Positions 10,375-23,041 of a stretch of DNA of 64,000 nucleotides are shown here, in pieces (position 1 is the first letter of the stretch; each line of letters opens with the position of its first letter). The DNA is from Mycoplasma sp. Mirounga ES2805-ORL (lineage in GTDB: Bacteria > Bacillota_I > Bacilli_A > Mycoplasmatales > Metamycoplasmataceae): the NCBI RefSeq assembly GCF_017084445.1, contig NZ_CP070947.1, forward strand, positions 434,001 through 498,000, in the 5' to 3' direction. Under the pieces are notes generated by a model, which saw only the letters and a list, made by a program, of their open reading frames with translations, did no database searches and was not told the DNA's origin. The translations under genes were made by a program, and so were the position numbers.

Positions 10375-10827
10375 ATGCAATTATATAGTAAAAAAATATT
10401 CAACTCTTGGATATCTAACACTATTTTTAATTATACGACTTGGTATAAAGGTACTTAAAGGCTAAAAAAACGGCATAAAGGACAGGCGGACAAGGCAAGA
10501 TCTCATTATATTATTAGTTGCAAGTAAGTTTAAGGATGAAAACTATAAGATAGTTCTTCAGCACATTATATAGTCGAAGACATAGAAGTCGATATAGATT
10601 TAATTCAAAAAGAATTTGGTAATAAAATTGCTGATGCTGTAAATACAATAACTAAGCGACAAGGTGAGGAATATTATACATACCTAGAGAGAGTTAAAGC
10701 AAACCCTAGTGAATTTAAATATGAATCATAATTTCGATTTATCTAGATTAAAAGCAATAATAGATGAAAAAGCTAAAATTAGAGTAAAAAATATCTAAAA
10801 GGTATCGCTTATTTATTAGAAAAATAG
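10375..10827 (+). pseudogene. Decayed HD-domain phosphohydrolase (RelA/SpoT-hydrolase-like)
   Basis: No open frame survives, but pieces in shifting frames read HKGQADKA, then VASKFKDENYKIV, then IADAVNTITKRQGEEYYTY, LERVKANP, and finally YLKGIAYLLEK before TAG 10827. These match, in order, an HD-domain protein of the small (p)ppGpp-hydrolase/RelA-SpoT type (helix after the first His, then the AVxxxTR.GE…RxKANP block). In-frame TAA/TAG and frameshifts are scattered throughout, so it is a dead gene. An ATG at 10375 may be the old start. It is divergent from trpB. Confidence 0.7.
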
Positions 10828-10860
10828 TGCTTCTTTTATATAGCTTATATGATAATAATA

Positions 10861-10893
10861 AAAAAACAGCTTTTATTTATTTGCTGTTTTTAT
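10861..10893 (-). terminator. Terminator of metK
   Basis: AAAAACAGC and GCTGTTTTT pair around a 12-base AT loop. The metK stop TAA overlaps the start of the stem. Confidence 0.85.
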
Positions 10894-12023
10894 TTGTTTT
10901 TAAAAAAATTCTTAATATCCTCAACTTTATTAAGTCTTTCTCATGGAAGATCTAGGTCATCTCTTCCAAAATGTCCATAATATGAAGTTGGTGCATATTT
11001 TGTTTCTTTTAATTTTAATTCACTAATAATTCCGTCAGGAGTTAAGTTAAAAAGATCTTGAATACATTTGACTATTTCAACATGAGGGTATTTGTTGGTA
11101 TCAAATGTTTCAACATATATTGAAACTGGTTCAGAAACACCAATTGCATAACTTACTTGTAATTCAATTTTATCTGCTACATTAGCAGCAACTAAATTTT
11201 TAGCAATCCACCTCAAAGCATAAGCTGCAGAACGATCAACTTTAGAAGGGTCCTTACCACTAAAAGCTCCACCACCATGCCTTGCAAAACCGCCGTATGT
11301 GTCAACAATTATCTTTCTGCCTGTTAAACCAGTATCGCCAATTGGGCCACCTATTACAAATCTACCTGTTGGATTAATTAATATTGTTCTAGGTTCTTCA
11401 AGATTATATTTTTTAAGAACATCAATAATTAAGTTTTTGATATTTTGTTTATAAATTATGTCATCATAATCTTCTTCGTGTTGAATTGACATCAATACTG
11501 TATCAACGACTATATGTTTTTTATCGCTATAATCTATTGAAACTTGAGCTTTCATATCACTCTTAGATCATTTCAATTCACCACTTAATCTTCTCTTATC
11601 TGCTTCTTTGATTAATGCATTAGCTAAAGTTATTGGGAGCGGCATATATTCTTTAGTTTCGTTTGTCGCAAAACCGAACATAATACCTTGGTCACCTGCA
11701 CCGGTTGGTCCTTCACTTCTAGAAACACCTTGATTTATATCAGGACTTTGGATTTTTATATCTTGAACTATTTTTAATTGATCACTAAATTGCCCAGCTT
11801 TTTTTAAAACATTTATTGCAATTTGTTGACAATTCACCTTAGCTTTTGAATTAACCTCTCCCGCAATAATTAAATAATTTCCAGTAGCCATAGTTTCAAT
11901 AGCTACATGTGAATTTTTGTCTTGCTCTAAAAAAGCATCTAAAATTGAGTCCGATATTTGATCACATATTTTATCTGGGTGACCTTGACCGACACTTTCG
12001 CTTGTAAATAATATCTTTCGCAT
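10890..12023 (-). CDS. metK: S-adenosylmethionine synthetase
   Basis: 377 aa, read through UGA-Trp codons at about 11565 and 10938. It opens [18 protein letters not shown], with the ATP/methionine-binding His and Asp. [12 protein letters not shown] is the first family signature and [19 protein letters not shown] the second (phosphate loop with catalytic Lys). It makes SAM from methionine and ATP for RNA and DNA methyltransferases. AAGGAG at 12031-12036 is the RBS. A 150-nt structured leader and a good promoter lie upstream, so expression is probably controlled by the leader. Confidence 0.97.
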
Positions 12024-12030
12024 AAAAAAT

Positions 12031-12176
12031 CTCCTTCAGTTTTTTAATTAAAAACATCAGGAGTTATATGTTTTAACATGTTAGACAATTCAAAATTGCC
12101 CCTCACTATCCACCTTATTTAACAACAGGTTGGCATGCGTCTTAGCTAGCTAGGCTCGGCACCTCATGATGTTTTG
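12031..12176 (-). promoter_or_regulatory. Structured metK leader, candidate SAM-sensing riboswitch
   Basis: The leader is far less AT-rich than other intergenic DNA here. Its ends pair perfectly: AAAACATCA (12175-12167) with TGATGTTTT (12059-12051). Inside are TAG-CTAG-CTA (12143-12152), CCAACCT…AGGTGG (12133-12110) and CAATT-TTG-AATTG (12098-12086). On the RNA, TGAGGTGCC, GCCAACC and AAGGTGG resemble S-box/SAM-IV core words, but I cannot assign a known class. CUCCU (12063-12059) is complementary to the Shine-Dalgarno AGGAG (12035-12031), with GTTTTT/AAAAAC between, so a hairpin that hides the RBS would compete with the closing stem. Translational control is inferred. Confidence 0.6.
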
Positions 12177-12180
12177 AATT

Positions 12181-12208
12181 ATTATAATGCAGTTAAATTA
12201 AAAATCAA
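12181..12208 (-). promoter_or_regulatory. metK promoter
   Basis: On the minus strand TTGATT (12208-12203) and TATAAT (12186-12181) are separated by 16 bases. Transcription would begin at about 12174, at the base of the leader's closing stem. Confidence 0.75.
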
Positions 12209-12227
12209 AATTTTTAGTTTGCACTTT

Positions 12228-14210
12228 TTATTTTGTTTTATTTTCGTCAAGTGTAGAGATAGTATCTTTAACTACATCTACTATAGTTTGAGCTAAAAAG
12301 TAATTTGAACCAAATGCATATGTTAGATTGTATTCCTTATCTAAAACATATCCTTGTGGTACAGAATGTGAATACTTATTAAACACATTAACATTTCAAT
12401 CAGATTTATATGGTTGAAATATTTCTTTGTCGATTTTATCTATAGAACTGTTGTTTTGGGCAAATCAATTAATTCCACCATCAGTTAATAAATCTATAAA
12501 ATTGGCATATTTTAGCGGGTTGTTATGAAAAAATTTTAAAGCATAAGCACAATAACCGCAATGCGTAGAACCATACATTAAAACGGTTGGATTATCATTT
12601 TTAGGTAAAACTTCTTTAAGAGGAACTAAATCTCCATTGCTTTTATAAACCCTAAATTCTGAAACATTCAAGCCATATAGTTTATCCATTGCATTTCAAT
12701 CACGTTCTTTTAAATATTGTATTTTATCTTTTTCTGTTTTCTTTCTTTGTTCAAGAGTTCTATATTCGTTTTTGAATATTGATTCTTCTTGATTATTAAC
12801 TTTACCCTCATTTTCAGAATCATTTTCATTAGGTTCAATATTTAATTTTTTAGTTATTTTTATATCAAATGTTTTATCTAAAACATCAATAAAGTCTTGT
12901 TCAAAATTATTTTCACTTAAACTGTCAATTGCATTAACAACATTGCCAAATTTATTAACTAACAACATTTTTGGTGTTGTTGAAAAATTAAATTTTGTTT
13001 TTCAAATTAAATCTTTATTATCTAACAAGGAATTATCTAATTCAGAAGAGATATTCATTTCCTTGAAGGATTCTTTAGATAAAGATAAAAACTCATCAAC
13101 ATTATCACTAACTGAAGTTAATATTTTTACATAATTAAACTTGCTTAAATCAAATTTACTTAAAGTAACAAGACAATTCATACATGAAGAACAAGTTGGC
13201 GAAGCAAATAAAACAATTGTGTTTTTTTCTTTATCTACTAAATTATCTATTGTTTTTTCTTCTTTTTGAATATTTGTTGCTTTGTATTGAAAAACATTAT
13301 GACCAAAATTATTTCTTATAAAATCTTCATTAACTTCTAATGAAGGATGTTTAGAAATATGATCATATGCTCCTTTAGATTTGTAAGCTTCAAATTCTGG
13401 ATTAGTTGATGGAGATTTAGAAATAGAAAATTTAAATAAGGCATCATTTGTGTTTGTTAATTTTTCACATTTTATTCAAAGAGAATATTGTTTATTCTCT
13501 TGAAGTGTTAATCCTTCTCCAAAAATAGATTTAAGAGAGGTTGAAAATTTATTTTGAAATACTTTACTATCTTTTGCAATAAGATTATCATTTTCATCTT
13601 TTAATTCAAATGTAAATTCAGATTCTGTTATATTAGAACCATCTAGATTCACCAAAAATTCAACATCATCCGATATTAAAAAAGTATTTTTATTTGATGA
13701 AATAGATAATGTTTTCTTGTGGGCATTAACATTTATAACCGGTTTATTTTCATGCAACCATTTTGTAATTCCGCCGTCCATTCAATAAACTTTTTCAAAT
13801 CCTAATTCTTTCATTATGTTGGCCGCTGCGTGTGATCTATTTTGGGTGCGGCAATAAACTAAAAAAGTTTTCTTTTTGTTTAATTGATTAATAAGCCTTT
13901 TGAAATCAGGATTTCTATAATCAATATTAATCATTCCATCGATATATTGTTCATCAAGTTCACCCTGAGTTCTAACATCTAGCAAAACAAAATCATCATT
14001 ATTTTTATTTTTAGCTATTATTTCTTGAGCTTCATCTGTACTAACTGATTTTATAAAATTGGTTGAACTATTACTCTTATCAAGTGGATCTACTATTTTT
14101 TTAGAGTTGCCCTTTTTATCATTAGAACAACTACCTGATAATGCAATAGGAACAATAGATAGCAATGATATGGGGGCTATACTTAATAATTTTAAATTTC
14201 ATCTACTCAT
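12228..14210 (-). CDS. Lipoprotein with rhodanese and two thioredoxin-like domains (660 aa)
   Basis: The signal peptide ends LSGSC with Cys28 as the lipid-modified residue. Residues ~60-155 form a rhodanese domain (LLDVRTQGELDEQYIDGMIN) with active-site Cys120 in VYCRTQNRSHAA. A beta-rich linker follows. A first thioredoxin-like segment has FASPTCSSCMNC around residue 341, and a second has YGSTHCGYCAYALKFF near residue 550. The frame uses several UGA-Trp codons. Rhodaneses carry sulfane sulfur on Cys and CxxC folds exchange thiols, so an extracellular sulfur- or disulfide-handling role is likely. The protein stands alone, upstream of metK on the same strand. The specific substrate is unknown. 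Confidence 0.82.
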
Positions 14211-14549
14211 AATTTTCACCTCGTATTAAAAGATTTTTTAAATTGTTTATAGTCAACAATTGATAAAAAATTATACATAAATTTAAAATAAAAAACATTC
14301 ATATTTTTTTATGCGGCGCATTATCATAAATGTAGCAAAAAAAGAAATACAATTTAAAATTTAATACACTTTTAAAGATTATTTTTACAAAAAAACTTTT
14401 TTATTATTACAAATATGATATATCATTACTAATTAAAATAAATATTATAAATTAGTATATAAATACGTATATTAGTTTAAAAATGTATAATTTTTATAGT
14501 AAATAAATTAATTTGCGTACTTTTTATGCAAATTATGTTAGGAGATATA
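14211..14549. other. Divergent AT-rich intergenic region
   Basis: No coding potential was found. It holds the RBS of the rhodanese lipoprotein on the minus strand (GAGGTG), several A and T homopolymer tracts, and a plus-strand -10 box TATAAT at 14486-14491 preceded by TG. AGGAG at 14540-14544 is the RBS of the giant gene. Confidence 0.5.
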
Positions 14550-17500
14550 ATGCCAAGTAAACCACAAAAAATAATGGCTATTTCGTTATCTGTTGTTTCA
14601 GTAGCTTCTATTGCGCCAACAGCATATATACTTTTTGAATCAAAAAAAGAAGACTTTGTTTTTCTTAAGAGAGCAGAAAAATTAGTTGAAAATATTTCAA
14701 CTAATGTTTTAGATGAACTACAAAATACAATCAATAAATGTAAGAATGAAGAGTTAAAGAAGATCAAGGATTCAGATATAAAAAAAGTCTACACACAAAG
14801 ATTAGAAAAAGTTGTATTAAAATACAACAAATTTGTTTACGAAATTAAAGAAGCCGAATTTAAGAATTTCTATGAAACTATAAATTCTGAACATAAAAAT
14901 GATGATATCTATAAATCTATTCTAAAAAATCTTAAAGATAAATTAGATATTGCACAAACACAAGCTAGCACCAAAACTATCGGTGGGTATGAATCAGGAT
15001 ACAAGACACTATCAGAATCTTTAGCAGATGCTACAAAGGCAATTGTTGAAATTGAAGAATTTTTAAATGAAAAAACAAAATATGAATTAAAAGTTAAAGA
15101 AGCAAAAGATTACATTAACGAGATTAAAACTGTTTATGATGAAGATTTTGTTAAATCAATTTCAAATTTTATTAATAAAAGTATTACGGAAAATAATGCC
15201 AAAACCTCTACAAACCCAACAGTAATTTTATTTAAAGAAGCAACAAAATCTCTTAACGATAATTTATTAAAAGGTAAATCATTATTGCAATCTAAATTAG
15301 AATTAGAAAATTTATTAAAAACTAGAAATGATGTACTTAATGAATATTCTGATCCATCTTTCAATAACATAAAAAATAAACTTGATCAAGAATTTGAAAA
15401 AGCCCAAACAAATCAAAATAGCTTAGAACATGATCCTAATTTCTTTAAGAAAACATTAGCTGAATTACAAAAATCAATAAATGAAGCTAAAGTTGAAAAA
15501 GAAAAGCTTATAAAAGAACATCAAACAAAACTGGATGAGTTGGAGATCGAAATAGCAAAAGCTCATAATTTTTCTAATGATTTAAAATCTAAAAAATATA
15601 ATGATCTTAAAACTATTTTAGATTTAAAAATTGAAGAAATTACAAAAATTGCTAATAATGTTAACTCATTAACTCCAAATTTAATCGAAGCTATAAATGA
15701 TCTTCGCAAGACTGTTAACATAATCACAAATAATAAAAAAGAACTTGATAATCAAATAAGGGATGCACATAATAAATTAAAAACAATAATTAATAAAAAA
15801 GATGAAAAACTTAAAGAATACAATGAACCCGGTAATGAAAGCATTAAAGAGGATCTTTCTAAAGCATTTGATAAAGCAGAACAAGTTGAGAAAAATATCG
15901 AATCTACATTAGATGAATTAAAATCAGCAACAACCGAATTAGAGATAGCTATTGAAAATGCTAAAGACAACAAAAATTTAAATAATATTGATAACGCTAA
16001 AAAATTCTATGAAGAAACGTTAAAAAATATTACTAATAAAATTAGTGAACTTGACTCATCTCAAAATAAAACAGACTATTTAAAAATAATAGAAAAATTA
16101 AAAACTGTTAAAACTGAAGCTGTGTATAAAGTTAATAATAATGGCATTCCAGCAACAATAGACATATATAAAGAAGCTGTAAAATCAATTAAAGCAGCTC
16201 TAAAAATATCAGAAGATGAAAAAAATGCTATTGATGAAGTGATAACTAAGAGAACTGAATATGAATCTGAATTATCTAAACTTAATGATTTAATCAATGA
16301 ACTAACGAGTGAAAATTCAAATCTATATAAGTCTATTATTGATAAATTAAGTGAACAAAAAAATACTATTACAAATGAAATAAATACTACAAGTGATAAA
16401 ACAAAAGTTTTATATGAAACCGCTAAAAGCAATATTCTTAGTTACATAAATAAAGCGAAAAAATTAAAAGATGCAAAAGATGAATTACAAGTTTTATTAG
16501 ATTACAAAGATGTAACTATTTCAAAGGTTGAAAAAGACAAGTATAAAGATATAAAAGAATGAATTCAAAAAGAGTTTGAAGAAGCTCAAAATATTCAAAA
16601 TAATCCAAATTCAACTGAAAAAGAATTGCTCGATGCCGGAAAATGATTAGAAATATATATATCTCAAGTAACAACTAAAATAGATGATGCTGATTCAGAA
16701 CTTCTATCCAAACACAATGAATTAAAATTATTATTAGATAGACAAGAAGAACTAGATAATTTATTAAAACCATCAATTTATGCTTCGATTAAAACTAAAC
16801 TAGATCAAGAATTTGATAAAGTTAAAAATATTAATAAAAATCCAGATGCTACATTAGATACATTATCTGATGCTATTTCAACATTACAACAAGAGATTGA
16901 TAAAGCTAAAAGTGATAAAGAAAATTTAGATAATAAAATTGAAGAAGCAAAGGATAAATACGAACATGAAGTAAAAAATATTGACGCCAAAATAAGTGAA
17001 CTTAATTCACTAGATCATGATGCTGATTATCAAAAATTATTAGAAAAACTTACTTCAGCAAAACTTGAAGCAGACACAACCGCTAGAAATAGTGGTATTC
17101 CTTCTGAAGAATCATATAAAGAAGCAATACTTAAAATTACTGGTGCTTTAGCAACTTATGATGAAGAAAAAAATAATATTGATGAATTAATAGAGACTAG
17201 AGAAAACTATAATTCAGAATTATCTAAATTAAATGGACTAATTAACAATCTAAATACAACAAATTCAGAATTATATAAACCAATTATCGATAAATTAAAT
17301 GAACAAAAAGAAGCAATAACAAATGCACTTGCTTCAACTAGCGATAAAACTAAAAGTAATTATGAAACGGCAATTAGTAATATTCAAAATTCACTAAAAG
17401 AAGCTGATGAATGAAAATCTGCAAAAGATAAATTAGAAGAAGTTCTAAAGACAAAGGAAAATATTCTTTCTAAAGTCGCGAAAGATAAATATAGTGATAT

Positions 17501-20500
17501 AAAGACTTGAATTACTAAGAAGTTTGATAAAGCTCAAGAAGTTCAAAATAATAAAGATTCAGACAAGGATAAAATAACAAGCGCTACAGAAGTTTTAGAA
17601 AAATCAATTCAAGAATTGAATAATAAAACACAAGAGCAAAATGCTAAATTACAAGCCAAACATGAAGAACTAAATACATTAATTAATACTAAAGACGAAA
17701 TAGATTCCTTATTAGATTCAAATGCTTATAGTGTAATTAAAACCAAAGTTAATAAGGCATTCGAACAAGCTATAAATATTAATAAAAATCCGGATGCTAC
17801 ATTAGATACATTATCTGATGCTATTTCAACATTGCAACAAGCGATCGATAAAGCTAAAAGCGATAAAGAAAATTTAGATAATAAAATTGAAGAAGCAAAA
17901 GGTAAATATGAAATTGAAGTAAAAAATATAGAAGCCAAAATAAGTGAATTGAATTCATCACCAAACAACAATGATTATCAAACTCTAATTGATAAACTAA
18001 ACAAAATTAAAAATGAAGCAGATAATATTTCGAAAAATAGTGGTGATCCATCTGAAGAATCATATAAAGCAGGAACAAACAAAATTAAAAATGTTTTAGC
18101 AACTTATGATGAAGAAAAAAATAATATTGATGAATTAATAGAGACTAGAGAAAACTATAATTCAGAATTATCTAAATTAAATGGACTAATTAACAATCTA
18201 AATACAACAAATTCAGAATTATATAAACCAATTATCGATAAATTAAATGAACAAAAAGAAGCAATAACAAATGCACTTGCTTCAACTAGCGATAAAACTA
18301 AAAGTAATTATGAAACGGCAATTAGCAATATTCAAAATTCACTAAAAGAAGCTGATGAATGAAAATCTGCAAAAGATAAATTAGAAGAAGTTTTAAAGAC
18401 AAAGGAAAATATTCTTTCTAAAGTTGCAAAAGATAAATATAATGATATAAAGACTTGAATTGCTGAGGAATTTTATAAAGCTCAACAAGCGCAAAATAAT
18501 AAAGATTCAGACAAGGATAAAATAACAAGCGCTAAAGAAGTTTTAGAAAAATCAATTAAAGAAGTAGATACTAAAATTGATGAACAAGATGCTAAATTAC
18601 AAACTAAACATGAGTCATTAGATCAAATAATTAAAACTAAAAATGAGATTGATTCTTTACTAAATTCAAATGTTTATAGCGAAATTAAAACCGAAGTTGA
18701 TAAGGCTTTTGCAGAGGCAACAAATATTAGCAATGATCAAGAAGTAACTGAATCATCCCTAGATTCAGCTATTGAAAAATTACAAAAAGCCATTGAAAAA
18801 GCTAAAACTTCTAAAAAAGACTTGGACAATAAAATAGATATTCAAAAAGTGATTTATGAAAAATCTGTTAAAGATTTAGAGTCAAAAATAGAAGAACTTA
18901 CTTCTTCTCAAGATAAAGAATATTACCAATCATTAATTCATAAACTAACTAATGTTAAACAAGATGCTGAAACTATTGCAAATAATAATGGCAACCAATC
19001 AGAAGATTCTTACAAAAATGCTTTTAATAAAATTAATGAAGCATTAAATAACTTTACTAAAGATAAAAATGAACTTGATGAAATAATATCTAAAAAAGAT
19101 GAATATAACTCTAAATTAAATAATTTAGATAATCTTATATCTCAACTAACTTCCGAAAATAATGAATTATACAAACCAATAATTGATGAATTAAATAAAC
19201 AAAAATCAACAATTACTAATAAAGTTAATAGTGAAAATCCAAAAACTAAAAGTACCTTTGAAACAGCAATCAATGAAATTAATGATTTTGTAGATAAGGC
19301 TAACTTATTAAAAAATTCTAAAGATGATTTAAATAAATTATTATTAACTAAAAACACAATTCTTGAAAAAGTTAATAAAGACAAGTATAGTGAAATTAAG
19401 AAGTGAATTGAATCTAAATTCTTAGATGCTCAAAAAGTTCAAGAAAATGAACTGTCAGATAAGAATGCTTTAGATAATGCAAAAGAAAATTTAAAAACAT
19501 TCATATCTCAAATAGACAATAAAATTCAAGAACAAGATTCAAAATTACAAAACAAACATAACGAATTAAGAGATTTAATTAATCAACAAAATGAAATAAA
19601 TGAATTATTGAACTCACCAATATATTCAAATATAAAAGATAAAGTTACTCAAGCTTTTCAAGAAGCAGGAAATGTTAATAGCAACCAAGAAGCAACAGAA
19701 CCATCTTTAGATTCTACTATCCAAACATTACGTGAAGCAATAAATAAAGCTAAAAATGATAAAGCAAATTTAGATGAAGAAATTAAGCAATCTAAAAATA
19801 AATATGAACAAGCTGTTAAAAATATTGAATCAAAAATAACAACATTAACTCAAGAAAATAGTGAATTTTATAAACCAATAATTGATATCTTAAATAAACA
19901 AAAAGTTGAAATTACTAATAATGTTGACCATACTGAACCAAAGACTAAAGATATTTACGACAATGCTGTTTCAACCATTCAAAATGTTATTTCAGACGCT
20001 GAAGAATTAAAATTAGCAAAAGATTCATTAAAAATTGAAATAGATAAAAAACAAGATACTCTTAACAAGGTATCAAAATCTAAATATGCAGATATTAAAA
20101 AATTTATTGAAGAAAAATTTGATGAAGCCAGCGTTATACAAAATAATGCAACTTCAAGCAAAGATAATATAAATGATGCTACTAAAAAATTACAAGAAGC
20201 ACTTGAAGAAACAACAAACAAAATTAGTCAAAGAGATTCAGATATACAAAGCAAGAGACATCAACTAAAGGAACTACTCAATAAGCAAACAAGTTTAGAC
20301 GATTCACTGGTTTCACCTATTTATAATGAGATCAAGCAAGTTTTAGATCAAGCTTTTGAAAGCGCTAAGAGCATAGATAATGATGATTCTACACTTGATA
20401 CTTTAAATGAAACTATTACACAATTGCAAGGCGCAATTGACCATGCTAATAATGATAAAAGAGCATTAGACAATAAGATTTTTGAAGCTAAAACTCAATA

Positions 20501-23036
20501 TGAGCAAGCTATTGAAAATATTAACGCCAAAATTAGTGAATTAGAATCACTTGGAAATCAAAGTGACTACTCATCATTAATTAATAAACTAAACCAAGCT
20601 AAACAAGAAGCTGAAGTTGCTGCTAACAATAATGGCACACCTTCAGAAAATTCTTATATTCAAGGTAAAAATAAAATTGAAGAAGCATTATCAAACTTTG
20701 ATAACGAAAAAAATAAAATTGCAGAATTAATTAATTCAAGAAATCAATACGATTTAAAAGTTACTGAAATAAATCAATTAATTTCTAGTTTGAAATCTTC
20801 AAATGAAACTTTATATGAGCAAATTATTAATAAACTAAAAGTTCAACAAAGTTCGATAACAAATGATGTTCAAAGCGCGCACGATAAAACTAAAACTATT
20901 TATGATAAAGCAGTTAAAGATATTCAAGACGCAATTACTGAGGCTAATGAAATAAAAAATGCTAAAGATTTATTACAAGAAGAGTTGAATAAAGAAGAAG
21001 AAACACTCCAAAAAGTATTAAAAGAAAAATACTCTGATATTAAGATATTCGCGGTGGGTGCATTTAGCGACGCAAAAGATGTTCAAAATCAAAATGGAGC
21101 TGATAAAGATGAGTTGATATCAGCAAAAGAAACGATACATAATGCTATTGAGCAAGTCCAAGCTAAAATTGATGCACGTGATTTGGAACTTAAAGCAAAG
21201 CATGAAGAACTACTTAAAATCATCCACACTCAAGATGAAACACTTTCACTATTTAATGAAAACGCTTACTCTTCAATAAAAGAACAACTTAAACAATCTT
21301 TCGAAACAGCAAAAACAGCTAATAATAACTTAGACTCAACATTAGAAGAATTAAATAATGCAATAACCATTTTGCAAAATTCAATTAGAATGTCTAAACA
21401 AAACAAAGAGAAAAAATTTGAAGAAGCAAAACAACAATTAAAATTATCAATAAATAAAAAATCAGAAACCAACTCATTATTACAAGGTGAAAAATATAAA
21501 GACATTAAAGAAACATTGGAAAATGCTTACAATCATGCTAATTCAATAGCCGAATCATCTAGTTCAAGCTGTGATCAATTAGTAAATGAAAAAACAACAC
21601 TTGAAGAAGCAATTGACAAAGCTAAAAAAGATAAATTATCTAGAGATAATGAAATATCAAGCGTTAAAAATATATTGCAAGATAATATTGACAGACTTAA
21701 AGAATATAAAGACAAAGATTTATTAAATATAGATTCCAAAATAAATACAACTCTATCTAAAGCTGAAGGAATTTACACTTCATCAGAATCAACAAAAGAG
21801 CAAGTTGAAGAAATTAGTAATCAAATTACTCAATTAATTCAAGAAGCTAAAACTTATAAACAAGCAATAGATGACTACAAAATTGGTAAATCTAATGTTG
21901 AAAATAAAATTACCGAATTACAAGGTAAAGATCCAGTTTTATATAAACATGCTATTGATGAATTAAATAAAAAAATATCTGATGCAAATTCAAACCTCTC
22001 TGCAAATAATCATGATTTAAATAGTTTAAATAAGGCTATCCAAGATTTCAATGAAGCATTAAATTCAACAAATCTTGAAAAATTAATAGATGATTCAAAA
22101 GATAAAGCTATGGATAAGGCCGTTAATGATATTAAAGATATGAATAATTCTGTTACTAATAAAAACAACATAATGGATATTATAAACTTCGGAAATGCGG
22201 CAATATCTAATGTTGATGCAATTAACATTTCAAATCCGGCTACATTTGGACGAAATGCAAATTGATATAGAAGAAAATACACACCTGAAACTAATGCAAA
22301 TGGTGATAAATTATTTATTGTTAAAAACAAATTAGTTAAAATAGCATTAGAAGCTGAGGAAATATCTAAAAAATATAGTTCAACAACTAATAATGATTAC
22401 AATGAAACTGAATACAATAATTTAAAGGATAAAGTTAAAGAACTTCAAGGAAAAATAGATGCATGTCTAGTGGAACTTGAAGAAGCGGAAAAATACTGAA
22501 CTGGAGATTTAGCACGAAAGGAAATGAGATATCTAGCACCTACAAAACCAGTTCATACAATTGATTCATTTAAATACTATATTTGTGATGATGGTTATAA
22601 TTCACAATTACTACTTGAACACGATTCTATTATGGCAATGATTAACCTAATTGAAGCTGACACATCAACATACGGGACAGTCTCTTCAGAGGATAAGGAA
22701 ATAGCTGCCAAAACAAGTAGAGAAAATATTATTGAACTATTCCTAGATGTTTCACATGAAAATACATATGATGATCAAGATATAATTAATCAAGTTAAAT
22801 CACTAGTTGATAATTCACATAACCTATACATAAAACTTCATAAACAACTATTTGGAAATAGATGATATATGGCACCAGTCTTTGAAGTTGGAGAAGATAA
22901 TCCACATAAAGGACAATCATTTACATCTAAAAAAGGTTATTCAATATCATCAGACAGACGTAAGAAAAATCTTAAAGTAAGATTTAAAGCCTTAACTGGT
23001 AATGAGGATCCACATTCATGATGAGCATGAAATTAA
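14550..23036 (+). CDS. Giant helical-repeat surface protein, Lmp-like (2828 aa)
   Basis: A single frame of 2829 codons when UGA is Trp. An in-frame ATG at 14526 exists, but AGGAG at 14540-14544 points to 14550. The N-terminus (MPSKPQKIMAISLSVVSVAS) is a membrane anchor or uncleaved signal. Residues ~45-2570 are long helices built from repeats of FIVAR-like three-helix character (LNTLINTKDEIDSLL, TLDTLSDAISTLQQAI, ENLDNKIEEAK). The period is about 316 aa, i.e. two halves of ~158 aa, as in M. hominis Lmp1/Lmp3. The last ~260 residues are non-repetitive, Trp/Tyr-rich and presumably globular, ending HSWWAWN. Adhesion or surface display is inferred. Confidence 0.85.
16560..19406 (+). repeat. 948-bp tandem repeats inside the giant gene
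   Basis: Each unit begins at a KxWI..xFxxAQ block (16557, 17505, 18453, 19401) and repeats every 948 bp (316 codons). The segments 17153-17512 and 18101-18460 differ at only about five of 360 bases, far fewer than neighbouring units. Further diverged units continue to about 21.9 kb, with the block near 20098 spaced only ~694 bp after the previous one, i.e. a partial unit. Confidence 0.85.
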
Positions 23037-23041
23037 AATTA

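Noticed and set aside
16560-19406. CRISPR-like spaced repeats
   Set aside because: The repeats are ~948 bp, coding and in frame, with no short repeat-spacer pattern.
14550-23036. Possible series of separate genes (breaks at TGA near 16560, 17410, 18360, 19404, 22264, 22866)
   Set aside because: All pieces lie in one frame and each TGA falls in a Trp-like position repeated in homologous units (KxWI, EWKSAKD), so it is one gene under the mycoplasma code.
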